From Actinomycetota bacterium (lineage in GTDB: Bacteria > Actinomycetota > Actinomycetes > S36-B12 > UBA5976): a DNA stretch of 21,340 nt. The notes below the pieces were generated by a model. The model was given only the letters and a program-made list of their open reading frames with translations, made no database searches and was not told where the DNA came from. Of the stretch, positions 7,710 to 15,614 are shown in pieces (positions within the stretch are counted from its first letter, which is position 1; each line of letters begins with the position of its first letter). The stretch covers positions 1-21,340 of the forward strand of contig CANKTT010000009.1 in NCBI GenBank assembly GCA_947486505.1, in the 5' to 3' direction. Both the position numbers and the translations under genes were made by a program.

Positions 7710-7755
7710 AATTCATTGTGGCAGATAAGTTTTCGAAAAATGACTCACGCCTGTA

Positions 7756-9915
7756 CTAATCAGAGATGCCAAATCTAGAATGCAGTTTTTGGAGCGGCTT
7801 TGGCGCCCACCAATTCCAGTCTCCCGCAACCCGCATCAGCGCAGGAACGAGTAATCCACGAACAATCGTTGCATCAAGCAGGATTGCAAACGCAATTCCA
7901 AGACCCAACATCTTGATGCTCGTGACTCCACTCGTCATGAAACACGCAAACACAATCGCAATTAGAACTGCAGCTGCGGTAATGATTCGCCCTGATTTTT
8001 GTAACCCTGAACTTACCGATGTAATTGTGTCCGCTCCGTTTTCATGCTCTTCCTTGATTCGAGATAACAGAAACAGTTCATAATCCATGGAAAGCCCAAA
8101 TGCCACAATTGCAACCAATACCAAAGTGGAAGTATCAAGAGCACCAGTGACGGTAAAGTCACCAACTAACCACATGGCATTGCCGTCTTGGAAAACCCAA
8201 ACCAAAACTCCAAGAGTCGCGCCAAGGCTAAGCATGTTTAAGATCACAGCCTTGATTGGAAGTACTGCACTACCGGTAAACAAGAACAAAATGATCAAAG
8301 TGGCAACGACGAGCCAGCCAAGTACAGCGGGCAAGTTTTCTGAAATGCCATTTTGGGAATCAGTAAAGATTGCCGCCTGGCCACCGACCAAAGTCCCTTC
8401 AGCTGGAGGCTCTATCGCCCGAAGTCGTGTGATGAGATTTTGGGCGTCCATGTTCCGGGATTCCACGTCGGTATAGAGCGTAATTCGATGGTGCGCTTGC
8501 GACGGAGAGACAGCTTGTTCGGGAGCTACCGGAGCTACGGTGTCGCCTTCGAAGAATGAGTCACTTGTTAATGCGCTGGTTACATTTGGATCGGCAACTA
8601 ATGATTTTGCATATTCGTTAACCTCAGCGACTGTGACAGAAATCGGCACAAGAATTTCAACGGGTATTTGGCTTTCAAATCTTTCACGAATTTGATCCGA
8701 GGCAATTGCCGCCGGGTTGCTCGCGGGTAGAACTCGATCATCAACCTGGCTAAATTCCGCATCTAATGCAGGTGAAGCAAGGCCAACCAGTAAAGCTACC
8801 GTACCTACAATGATCAAGATTGGCCGCTTCATTACGGCGGTGGCCAGTGTCGACCAGGCTCCGGATTCCTTTGGCTTTAGATCGCCACGTCTGATTTTCC
8901 ACTTATCGACATTGTGGCCAAGTAATGCAAGCGTTGCGGGCAATGCGATCAACGATGCTAAAACTGCGAATAAAACAACACTAACGCCAGCGTATGCAAA
9001 AGATTTTAAGAAGTACTGTGGGAATAGCAACATTGAGGCCAACACCAGAGCAACCGTTATCCCAGAGAAAAATACGGTACGACCTGCAGTCGCAACTGTT
9101 GACACTACCGAAGCAGCAACATCGTTTGTTCGCGCCAACTCCTCTCGGAATCGATTTACTATCAACAAGGCATAGTCAATGCCAAGGCCAAGCCCTAATC
9201 CAGTGATTAGGTTTAGCGCAAAGACTGAAACGTCAGTGAACTGAGTAACTAAAAAGAGCACGAAAAAACTTCCGGCAATTGAGCCAAGTGCCACGACCAT
9301 TGGTAATCCAGCTGCCACAGCTGCGCCAAATACAAAAAGCAACATCAAAATGTTGAGGGGAATCGCAATGGCTTCGGCAATTTTCAAATCACTCTCGATT
9401 TGGCCGTTAATTGCTTCATAGAGAACTTCGATACCCCCGACATAGGCCCGGGTGCCAGCAGATTCTTTGTCATACGTTTCTTGGATGGTTTTCGCTGTCG
9501 CGGCCGCCTGCTCTGGATCCAGATCCTTAGCAAAGTAAACAAGGGCTAGCCCAGCGTTACCATCAAAACTTTTCAGGCTTTCTTGATTGGTATTCCAATA
9601 TGAAACGATGGATTCAATGTTTTCTTCATCTGCAACTTGAGTTAACAATTCATTCGCAGCGGCGACAGATTTTGGATCATCTATGTTCGCGAAGGTGTCG
9701 ATTACCAAAATTGCAGAGGCATCGCGGGTATCAAAGTCTGATTTCAGAAGTCGATCTACCTCAGCCGAATCGCTACCAAGATCGTCGTATCCCTGACTTT
9801 TCAGAGAACCAAACACGCCAGCACCAATGACACCTGCAACAAGAATTGAGATTAGGTACCCTACGAAAACACCTTTACGGTGCCGGACTACAAACTGGCC
9901 AATATTTTCAAACAC
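7756..9915 (-). CDS. MMPL/RND family membrane exporter
   Basis: This 719-residue proton-driven exporter consists of two homologous halves. Each half has one helix, a large outer domain, and a bundle of about five helices. The paired transport motifs are visible: GLGLGIDYALLIVNRFREE (about 240-259, D247/Y248) and FGLSMDYELFLLSRIKEE (about 606-623, D611/Y612), the Asp-Tyr pairs that carry the proton relay in MmpL3-like proteins. Hydrophobic segments cluster at about 14-36, 185-335, 365-382 and 530-690. Family members export lipids, siderophores or drugs; the length is at the short end and the large C-terminal domain of MmpL3 is absent. The start is GTG with AAGG about 7 nt upstream. It lies between the SpoIID-type gene (49 nt upstream) and the CDF gene, all on one strand. 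The substrate is unknown. Confidence 0.93.
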   Translation of the reverse strand: MFENIGQFVVRHRKGVFVGYLISILVAGVIGAGVFGSLKSQGYDDLGSDSAEVDRLLKSDFDTRDASAILVIDTFANIDDPKSVAAANELLTQVADEENIESIVSYWNTNQESLKSFDGNAGLALVYFAKDLDPEQAAATAKTIQETYDKESAGTRAYVGGIEVLYEAINGQIESDLKIAEAIAIPLNILMLLFVFGAAVAAGLPMVVALGSIAGSFFVLFLVTQFTDVSVFALNLITGLGLGLGIDYALLIVNRFREELARTNDVAASVVSTVATAGRTVFFSGITVALVLASMLLFPQYFLKSFAYAGVSVVLFAVLASLIALPATLALLGHNVDKWKIRRGDLKPKESGAWSTLATAVMKRPILIIVGTVALLVGLASPALDAEFSQVDDRVLPASNPAAIASDQIRERFESQIPVEILVPISVTVAEVNEYAKSLVADPNVTSALTSDSFFEGDTVAPVAPEQAVSPSQAHHRITLYTDVESRNMDAQNLITRLRAIEPPAEGTLVGGQAAIFTDSQNGISENLPAVLGWLVVATLIILFLFTGSAVLPIKAVILNMLSLGATLGVLVWVFQDGNAMWLVGDFTVTGALDTSTLVLVAIVAFGLSMDYELFLLSRIKEEHENGADTITSVSSGLQKSGRIITAAAVLIAIVFACFMTSGVTSIKMLGLGIAFAILLDATIVRGLLVPALMRVAGDWNWWAPKPLQKLHSRFGISD

Positions 9916-9964
9916 GCATAAGCCTTAAGTTACTAGAGAGGACAATTCCATCTAGTTTATGCGT

Positions 9965-11902
9965 CTATTTTATTTGCGTTGTTTTACTTGCTGAGACTAA
10001 AACCCCTAAGCGTGAGTCAGTTGTTTTTGCCCGGTAGGAGACCGTTAGCGGTTTAGATCCAGTCGAGCGTGAAATTGACCATTTACCGGCTGAATTAGTC
10101 TTTACATCAGCAATCTTTTTCCATGATCCATTACCAACTTTTCGTTCGACTATTACGGCAGCCCCTGCATAACTCGGGCTGACACTTCCTGTGACCTTGA
10201 AAGTAGATTTTCGTTTGGCTGACTTAGGAGCGCTAGTCACAATAGAACCAGCCATTGTTATTCGTTGAGTGGATGTCTTTATAGTTCCTTCTGAATTTGA
10301 GGCAGTAATGCGCAGGTCATGCTCTCCGGCGGATGCACCTGACCAAAGGATTGACCAGGCTCCTTTGGTATTTGTCTTTACCTTTGAAACTGAATTCCAT
10401 TTCCCATCGACAAGTTTTTGCAGTCTGACTGTTGCGCCAACCTGTGCAGGAGACACCTTTCCAGTGAATTTGTAATCACTTGGCGCAATGACTTTAGTAG
10501 GCCAATTCACCTTTGTTACCGAGGTAAGTTCTCGTGGAGCTGCGTCGATTGATCCTGGCACCGTTGGAACAACGGGAGAGATTTTCGAAATGTATGAAGA
10601 TTTGGTTCCGAACACACCACGTAGCTCGTCAGGAGTTATTTGTCGTCCTGGAGCAATCACAAGTGTTGTTATGTTTCCGGCCGAGTCTGAAAGATTCAGT
10701 CTGCTGACACCGCCACTTGGATAGTTTCCAGTTACAGTCATTGATTCAACGTCGGCTATGTCAACGCCCTGTGCCTGGAGTTTTGTAACTAGTGTTTTTT
10801 GATCGACGGTATCGGTCCAAGCAGAATTACTGTTGTACACGCGCGGATCCTGTGACCAATGGTCGTCAACGCTCACTAGATAGGGAAATGCCGAACCCCA
10901 AACCTCGGAAGTCGGTTGTGACTTACCACCCGTAGAAGATGAATAGTAAGTCGAGATTATTGAATCTTTGTATCTCACAACAAATGCGGTGCTTCCATCG
11001 ACAATAGTTGCCTTAACCGCAGCAACCCATCTCTTTCCGCTAGTGGCAACTTCCTTGCTATATCCGACAAACGCTTGATCGAGTGTTGTCGCATAAATCT
11101 GACATGCACATCCATTGCGCGTTGACGTTTTCTTAACTGCGTACGAGCGCCCAGCAATGGCCTGTGCCTGCATTGCCGCTTCCGACCAAGAGGATGGAAC
11201 TTCGCCGAGACCATATAGATACTGATCGGATAACCGCAAGGTATTCACGACAACTAAATCAGCGACTGAATCGTCGAACGTACCTGAAGAAATCTCTAGA
11301 TTTCCATATCGATATCGATTCGAGCAAGCATTTGGTGCACAACTTAAAGTCCCTAGCCTAGACGCTGCTGCCTCAGCACTCACTCCTGATTTAATGTGAA
11401 TCACTGTGTCGGCATTAACCCATTTCAAAGCAATCTTCAGACCAGCGCCTAACACCACACCATTAGATGTAACTGTGGTCTTTCCTTTCACCGTAGTAAA
11501 TGTTGCAGCAACTCCCGGATTGATCGAAATGGGTGCAAGTGCATCAATCACAATATTGAACGCACCACCTGTTGATTTACCGGGAACTTTCTCGCCACGA
11601 ACCGCTATAAATACCTCGTCTTGCAAGAGCCCAACCCGAATGTATTTGGCTGGCAATACCACTGGATCAACAGTGGTTCCTTTGTAATAGTGCGTAAGAA
11701 TTTCCGCGGCGTTGTAACCCTCAAGCCCCATTCCTTGGGCGCCATATTGACTCATACCTACTCCGTGGCCAAAACCGGATCCGGTGATGGTAAACGCGGC
11801 TGGAACTTGAACCGGGTTAGCACCGAGAGCAGAGTCCACAGTGCCACCAATTAGCAAGGTGGCCAATGCTGTGGCAACGATAGATTTGGAGAATTTCTTC
11901 AT
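9965..11902 (-). CDS. Secreted SpoIID/LytB-domain protein with two C-terminal Ig-like repeats
   Basis: This 645-residue protein begins with a Sec signal peptide (KKFSKSIVA, hydrophobic to about 22, likely cleavage after ALG at 27). SpoIID-family enzymes are peptidoglycan lytic transglycosylases acting on denuded glycan. Here GFGHGVGMSQYGAQG (43-57) comes first, with HYYKGTTV at 71-78. The catalytic core follows: GLGEVPSSW with probable catalytic E234, AMQAQAIAGRSYA (243-255), CACQIY (265-270) and YYSSSTGG (319-326). In B. subtilis SpoIID the GHGVGMSQ block is at the C-terminal end instead. Two related modules close the protein (about 465-550 and 560-645), each with G-x-VSP...G-A-x-V near its start and VKTN-x-x-G-x-WSI near its middle; they probably bind wall polymer. 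No spore genes are visible. It probably acts in cell-wall turnover or division. The ribosome binding site is weak (GCGAG). Confidence 0.9.
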   Translation of the reverse strand: MKKFSKSIVATALATLLIGGTVDSALGANPVQVPAAFTITGSGFGHGVGMSQYGAQGMGLEGYNAAEILTHYYKGTTVDPVVLPAKYIRVGLLQDEVFIAVRGEKVPGKSTGGAFNIVIDALAPISINPGVAATFTTVKGKTTVTSNGVVLGAGLKIALKWVNADTVIHIKSGVSAEAAASRLGTLSCAPNACSNRYRYGNLEISSGTFDDSVADLVVVNTLRLSDQYLYGLGEVPSSWSEAAMQAQAIAGRSYAVKKTSTRNGCACQIYATTLDQAFVGYSKEVATSGKRWVAAVKATIVDGSTAFVVRYKDSIISTYYSSSTGGKSQPTSEVWGSAFPYLVSVDDHWSQDPRVYNSNSAWTDTVDQKTLVTKLQAQGVDIADVESMTVTGNYPSGGVSRLNLSDSAGNITTLVIAPGRQITPDELRGVFGTKSSYISKISPVVPTVPGSIDAAPRELTSVTKVNWPTKVIAPSDYKFTGKVSPAQVGATVRLQKLVDGKWNSVSKVKTNTKGAWSILWSGASAGEHDLRITASNSEGTIKTSTQRITMAGSIVTSAPKSAKRKSTFKVTGSVSPSYAGAAVIVERKVGNGSWKKIADVKTNSAGKWSISRSTGSKPLTVSYRAKTTDSRLGVLVSASKTTQIK

Positions 11903-12044
11903 TTTCTCGCGATCTGTGGGGGAAGCTTCATTTCAAAACTAACACATGAAATACAGGTAAATACGGAAGCGCTATTCCAGAAATGGGGGTAAATCGACAA
12001 AAATTCAACTTTTGCTTGATTTCAAGACAATACGGTTCGTGACT

Positions 12045-12050
12045 TACGAT
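12045..12050 (+). promoter_or_regulatory. secA: Possible secA promoter -10 box
   Basis: TACGAT (TAnnnT) lies 47 nt before the secA GTG. The best -35 candidates are poor (TTCAAG 18 nt upstream, TTGATT slightly farther). The nonamer ACGATTAGA that overlaps it recurs at 16476-16484 in front of the SAF-domain gene. The rest of the 195-bp gap with the divergent SpoIID-type gene shows only AT-rich sequence and a loose GGTAAAT repeat. Confidence 0.28.
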
Positions 12051-12097
12051 TAGAGGAGCGTATTCGCGCAAATCTGATTAAGAGCAAGGACTTATCT

Positions 12098-14818
12098 GTG
12101 AGCGTTCTAGACAAAATTCTTCGTGCCGGCGAAGGAAAAATTCTGCGAACTCTGGAGTCACTTGCGGGCCAGGTCAATTCCCTAGAGTCTCACTATGTCG
12201 CGATGTCCGATGATGAGTTACGCGGATTAACCGCAGACTTTAAGCTTCGGTTTTCAAATGGTGAAAGCCTAAATGATTTGTTGCCGGAGGCCTTTGCCGC
12301 AGTCCGAGAAGCTAGTAAGCGCACGTTAGGCCAACGTCATTATGACGTCCAGTTAATGGGTGGCGCTGCACTTCACTTAGGGAACATTGCAGAGATGAGA
12401 ACCGGTGAAGGTAAAACGCTTGTCTCTACCTTGCCAGCTTATTTGAATGCGCTTTCTGGTCGTGGCGTGCACGTCGTAACCGTTAACGACTACTTAGCTG
12501 CTCGTGATGCGCAATGGATGGGTCGCGTGCATCGCTTCCTAGGTTTAGAAGTTGGCACAATTCTCTCGGACATGAATCCTGAACAACGCCGGGTTTCCTA
12601 TAACGCAGACATCACTTATGGAACCAATAATGAATTTGGCTTCGACTACCTTCGCGACAACATGACTCTCGATCCCCAAGAACGCGTACAACGTGAATAC
12701 AACTTTGCGATTGTCGATGAAGTCGATTCAATTTTGATCGATGAGGCTAGAACTCCACTTTTGATTAGTGGACCAGCCGACGTTGCCACAAAGTGGTACG
12801 CAGAGTTTGCCCGCTTAGTCCCACGTTTGAGTGCGGATACGGATTACGAGGTAAATGAAAAGAAGCGCACCATCGGCATCCTGGAACCAGGCGTAGAAAA
12901 AGTTGAAAACTGGTTAGGTATCGAAAATCTTTACGAATCAGAAAACACGCAACTTGTAGGTTATTTGAACAACGCAATCAAGGCTTTGTCACTTTTCAAA
13001 AAGGACAAAGATTACGTCGTAATGGACGGCGAAGTTCTAATTGTTGATGAACACACCGGCCGTATTCTGGCTGGACGTCGTTACAACGATGGCATGCATC
13101 AGGCCATTGAAGCCAAAGAAGGCGTTGAGATTCAAAATGAAAATCAGACGCTGGCAACTATCACAATTCAGAATTACTTCCGGATGTACGAAAAACTCTC
13201 AGGTATGACTGGTACTGCAATGACTGAAGCTTCAGAATTTCAGCAGATCTACAAACTCGGAGTTGTTCCAATTCCAGCTAACCGCCCAGTGCAGCGTATT
13301 GATCAGTCAGATTTGGTTTACCGAACTGAGGATGCGAAACTCAAAGCAGTCATCACTGATATTGAAGCCAGGTATCGAAACGGACAGCCAGTTCTGGTTG
13401 GAACTACCAGCGTTGAGAAGAGTGAACTGGTTTCTAAGTATCTGACTCGTACTGGCATCCCGCACGAAGTTTTGAATGCGAAACAGCATGATCGGGAAGC
13501 GACTATCGTTGCCGAAGCTGGACGCAAGGGTGCAGTAACAGTTGCTACAAATATGGCTGGCCGTGGAACCGACATCATGTTAGGTGGTAACCCAGAATTC
13601 CGGGCGACTCAGGAACTTGAACGACGTGGTCTAGATCCCGTAGAAAATCAAGCGGAATACGAAGCTGCATGGCCCCTAGCGCTAGAAACTGCAAAAGCAG
13701 CGGTTGCATCGGAGCATGACGAAGTAGTCGCTGTCGGCGGACTTTATGTATTAGGAACTGAGCGCCACGAATCTCGACGCATTGACAATCAGCTTCGTGG
13801 ACGTTCTGGACGCCAAGGCGATCCGGGCGAAACTCGTTTTTATCTATCGCTTGAAGATGACTTAATGCGGTTGTTTAAGGGCGATATGGTCAATTCTTTC
13901 TTGCAGCGCTTCAACGTTCCAGACGATGTGCCAATTGAAGCCAAGATGGTGACGAACTCAATTCGATCTGCACAAACTCAAGTCGAGGCACAGAACTTTG
14001 AGATTCGTAAGAATGTTCTGAAGTATGACGAGGTAATGAATCGCCAACGCCAAGTTGTTTATGGTGAACGTTCCCGCGTACTTGATGGCGAAGATATCCA
14101 AGAACAGATAAAGACTTTCATGAGCGACACTATTGCGGCGTACGTTGCGTCCGAGACTGCTGAAGGATTCCCTGAAGACTGGGATCTACAAGCGTTGTGG
14201 AAGGCTCTATCTTCTCTCTACCCAATTGGAATTTCGATCAACGATATGGTTAAGGCAGCAGGTGGGGATCCAGCAGACCTGTCTGCAGCTTTTATGACTT
14301 CTGCTTTGCAAGAAGACATTAATCGTGCCTATTTGGCGCGAGAGGCTGAACTACAGCCACCAGTTATGCGTGAGCTTGAGCGCCGAGTGATTCTTTCCGT
14401 GCTTGATCGTAAGTGGCGAGAGCACTTATATGAGATGGATTATTTGAAAGAAGGCATCGGGTTGCGGGCAATGGCGCAGCGAGACCCACTTGTCGAATAC
14501 CAACGCGAAGGCTTTGATTTGTTCGTCGCAATGATGGACGCAATCAAAGAAGAATCTGTTGGCTACATGTTCAATGCAGAAGTTACGGTTACCCCACACG
14601 TTCACAGTGATGGCGAAGAAGACGAAATTGAATTGGAAACTAAAGGGTTAGCAGCTCCACAGGCCCCAACAGCGCTGCAGTACTCAGGTCCAAGTGAATC
14701 TGGCGATGTAAAAACAACTTCAGTTTCAAATGATGCTTACGCAAATACTGGACGCAATGAACCTTGCCCATGTGGATCAGGTAACAAGTACAAGAAGTGT
14801 CATGGAGCTGCAAGTTAG
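12098..14818 (+). CDS. secA: Preprotein translocase ATPase SecA
   Basis: SecA is the motor that drives Sec-dependent preproteins through SecYEG. The 906 residues span the full family length. Walker A is MRTGEGKT (100-107). [16 protein letters not shown] is at about 174-189 and the DEAD-box region is [15 protein letters not shown] (206-220). The PPXD, second NBD ([36 protein letters not shown]), helical scaffold and wing domains follow. An acidic variable linker (about 830-880) leads to a SEC-C zinc motif with C890, C892, C901 and H902, the part that binds SecB or the ribosome in other bacteria. The start is GTG with AAGGA at 12086-12090, 7 nt upstream. This is the essential housekeeping SecA (SecA1-like). 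It converges with a DUF6459-like gene as part of a neighbourhood I recall from other actinobacteria. Confidence 0.98.
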   Translation: MSVLDKILRAGEGKILRTLESLAGQVNSLESHYVAMSDDELRGLTADFKLRFSNGESLNDLLPEAFAAVREASKRTLGQRHYDVQLMGGAALHLGNIAEMRTGEGKTLVSTLPAYLNALSGRGVHVVTVNDYLAARDAQWMGRVHRFLGLEVGTILSDMNPEQRRVSYNADITYGTNNEFGFDYLRDNMTLDPQERVQREYNFAIVDEVDSILIDEARTPLLISGPADVATKWYAEFARLVPRLSADTDYEVNEKKRTIGILEPGVEKVENWLGIENLYESENTQLVGYLNNAIKALSLFKKDKDYVVMDGEVLIVDEHTGRILAGRRYNDGMHQAIEAKEGVEIQNENQTLATITIQNYFRMYEKLSGMTGTAMTEASEFQQIYKLGVVPIPANRPVQRIDQSDLVYRTEDAKLKAVITDIEARYRNGQPVLVGTTSVEKSELVSKYLTRTGIPHEVLNAKQHDREATIVAEAGRKGAVTVATNMAGRGTDIMLGGNPEFRATQELERRGLDPVENQAEYEAAWPLALETAKAAVASEHDEVVAVGGLYVLGTERHESRRIDNQLRGRSGRQGDPGETRFYLSLEDDLMRLFKGDMVNSFLQRFNVPDDVPIEAKMVTNSIRSAQTQVEAQNFEIRKNVLKYDEVMNRQRQVVYGERSRVLDGEDIQEQIKTFMSDTIAAYVASETAEGFPEDWDLQALWKALSSLYPIGISINDMVKAAGGDPADLSAAFMTSALQEDINRAYLAREAELQPPVMRELERRVILSVLDRKWREHLYEMDYLKEGIGLRAMAQRDPLVEYQREGFDLFVAMMDAIKEESVGYMFNAEVTVTPHVHSDGEEDEIELETKGLAAPQAPTALQYSGPSESGDVKTTSVSNDAYANTGRNEPCPCGSGNKYKKCHGAAS

Positions 14819-14859
14819 CTAGTCCGGCAGCACCTAACCTGCCGTAGCTAGTCCGGCAG
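14816..14859. repeat. 15-bp direct repeat pair, 29 bp apart, at the secA / DUF6459-like junction
   Basis: TAGCTAGTCCGGCAG occurs exactly at 14816-14830 and again at 14845-14859. The first copy starts with the secA stop codon. The second copy contains, on the minus strand, the last codons and the stop of the convergent gene (CTGCCGGACTAG). The 14-bp spacer includes CTGCCG. It looks like a recent local duplication of a gene end. Confidence 0.9.
14825..14859. terminator. Possible bidirectional hairpin between convergent genes
   Basis: CTGCCG at 14839-14844 can pair with CGGCAG at 14825-14830 (8-nt loop) or with CGGCAG at 14854-14859 (9-nt loop), giving two mutually exclusive 6-bp GC-rich stems. 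It lies exactly between convergent stops, where a terminator is expected, but no U-tract follows on either strand. Intrinsic termination is therefore doubtful and Rho dependence is possible. Confidence 0.35.
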
Positions 14860-15378
14860 TGCCCACATCAAACTTGTCGCCCGCCACCTTCCATCCAAGC
14901 CTTCGAGTCGCAATGCCAACGCAAATGATCGATTTGGAGTGCCAAACACCGAGCTGACTTCTGCAACTCCGTCATCGGTTTCATGCACATGAATGCTTCG
15001 CACTCCAAGTTTTGGCAGCTTGTTCCGGGTGACTTGATTCTGTAGCTGACTCATAACCTCAGGTGTAATCCATCTGTTTAGTTGTGCAGCAGGCCGAGAA
15101 CCATTAACAACTTCTACGAGCGCATAAACAAGTCGCATCGACCATTGCCGGGCAGAAGGTAGATCAATTCTTGGTGTGGCCTGAGGATCAAAACTGTCAG
15201 GTCGATTTTCAGCGATTCGTGGTGGCACATACTTGATTGCATTCGCACCATCAGTTGGCCATTCAAATGGAAGTGTTTCTTGTAAGCCGTGTTTAGTTCG
15301 AACTGGCAAGTTAATGATGTTGCCTGGCTTGTATTGTCGCGAACCTGGCGCTGGCAGCGCATAGATAATTGCATTCAT
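14848..15378 (-). CDS. DUF6459-like (Rv3235-like) conserved actinobacterial protein
   Basis: This is a 176-residue soluble protein with no signal peptide or membrane helix. Residues 1-70 are Pro-rich and poorly structured. The conserved part (about 75-176) begins RQWSMRLVYALVEVVNGSRPAAQLNRWITPEVMSQL and ends with strands SIHVHETDDGVAEVSSVFGTPNRSFALALRLEGLDGRWRATSLM. The family usually shows this pattern: helix, V-x-x-G-x-RP-x-x-QL-x-RW, then a small beta-sheet ending G-x-W-x-x-x-x-L. The RP-x-x-QL signature is here at 95-100. It is co-conserved with secA in many actinobacteria; function unknown. A run of six Gs (minus strand, 15384-15389) near the ATG serves as ribosome binding site. The family name is from memory and moderately sure. 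Confidence 0.7.
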   Translation of the reverse strand: MNAIIYALPAPGSRQYKPGNIINLPVRTKHGLQETLPFEWPTDGANAIKYVPPRIAENRPDSFDPQATPRIDLPSARQWSMRLVYALVEVVNGSRPAAQLNRWITPEVMSQLQNQVTRNKLPKLGVRSIHVHETDDGVAEVSSVFGTPNRSFALALRLEGLDGRWRATSLMWALPD

Positions 15379-15410
15379 TGTTTCCCCCCGAAACGTTTAG
15401 CAATCACAGC

Positions 15411-15439
15411 ACTTGCAAACCTTGCATGTGCCTGCAAGT
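15411..15439. repeat. 7-bp inverted repeat ACTTGCA / TGCAAGT
   Basis: ACTTGCA at 15411-15417 and TGCAAGT at 15433-15439 form exact inverted arms around a 15-bp spacer that itself contains CTTGCA. It lies 33-61 bp upstream of the DUF6459-like start codon, where a regulator could bind as a dimer. No known operator was recognised. Confidence 0.5.
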
Positions 15440-15447
15440 ACTGCTTA

Positions 15448-15471
15448 GTGTTTTCATTCCCCAAAAAACAC
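15448..15471. repeat. 7-bp inverted repeat GTGTTTT / AAAACAC
   Basis: GTGTTTT (15448-15454) and AAAACAC (15465-15471) are exact inverted arms around a 10-bp spacer containing CCCC. It could be a hairpin or a dimer-binding operator in the divergent intergenic region. Confidence 0.5.
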
Positions 15472-15500
15472 CAGTACAAACTTTCTAATTTCTCTTTTGT

Positions 15501-15540
15501 TGCCTGTCAATGCCTGCAACTGAATTCAACTGAATCTGTG
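15501..15540. repeat. 10-bp phased direct repeats next to a DnaA-box pair
   Basis: Read in 10-base steps the region gives TGCCTGTCAA, TGCCTGCAAC, TGAATTCAAC and TGAATCTGTG. CAACTGAAT is exact at 15517-15525 and 15527-15535, and TGCCTG at 15501 and 15511. CCTGCAA also occurs at 15431-15437. One-helical-turn spacing puts every copy on the same DNA face, as in head-to-tail protein arrays. Confidence 0.7.
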
Positions 15541-15565
15541 GATATCTCAATTTGGTTATCCACAG
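15536..15565. promoter_or_regulatory. Inverted pair of DnaA-box-like sites
   Basis: CTGTGGATA (15536-15544) and TATCCACAG (15557-15565) are exact 9-bp inverted arms. The right arm contains TTATCCACA (15556-15564), a perfect copy of the classical DnaA box. On the minus strand the left arm reads ATATCCACA (15545-15537), one mismatch away. There is no dnaA or dnaN in the window, so this would be a non-origin DnaA site or a different regulator with a similar palindrome. Confidence 0.5.
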
Positions 15566-15574
15566 CCAGAGAAA

Positions 15575-15605
15575 CCTCCGACGTAGGAGGCCTATTTTCA
15601 TGTGA
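15575..15605 (+). promoter_or_regulatory. Hairpin with Shine-Dalgarno and start-stop codon pair
   Basis: CCTCC (15575-15579) can pair with GGAGG (15586-15590) over a 6-nt loop. GGAGG is an ideal ribosome binding site, but 9 nt downstream of it stands ATG immediately followed by TGA (15600-15605). The true gene start is the next ATG at 15615. The arrangement could place a ribosome at a one-codon reading frame and let it reinitiate. Confidence 0.35.
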
Positions 15606-15614
15606 GATATCTTC

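Noticed and set aside
8087..8476. A + strand open frame of about 129 codons inside the MMPL gene
   Set aside because: It is opposite a strongly conserved transporter, its translation is low-complexity Thr/Lys/Pro, and it has no ribosome site. It is an antisense shadow.
11903..12097. A riboswitch (for example c-di-AMP type) in front of the SpoIID-type wall gene
   Set aside because: The leader on the minus strand is AT-rich with a C-rich patch only; I could not fit any conserved riboswitch core, and the space is shared with secA.
15379..15614. A chromosomal or plasmid replication origin, suggested by DnaA boxes and phased repeats
   Set aside because: There are only two or three box-like sites, no dnaA, dnaN or rep gene, and no clear AT-rich unwinding stretch. 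Kept only as a regulatory-site finding.
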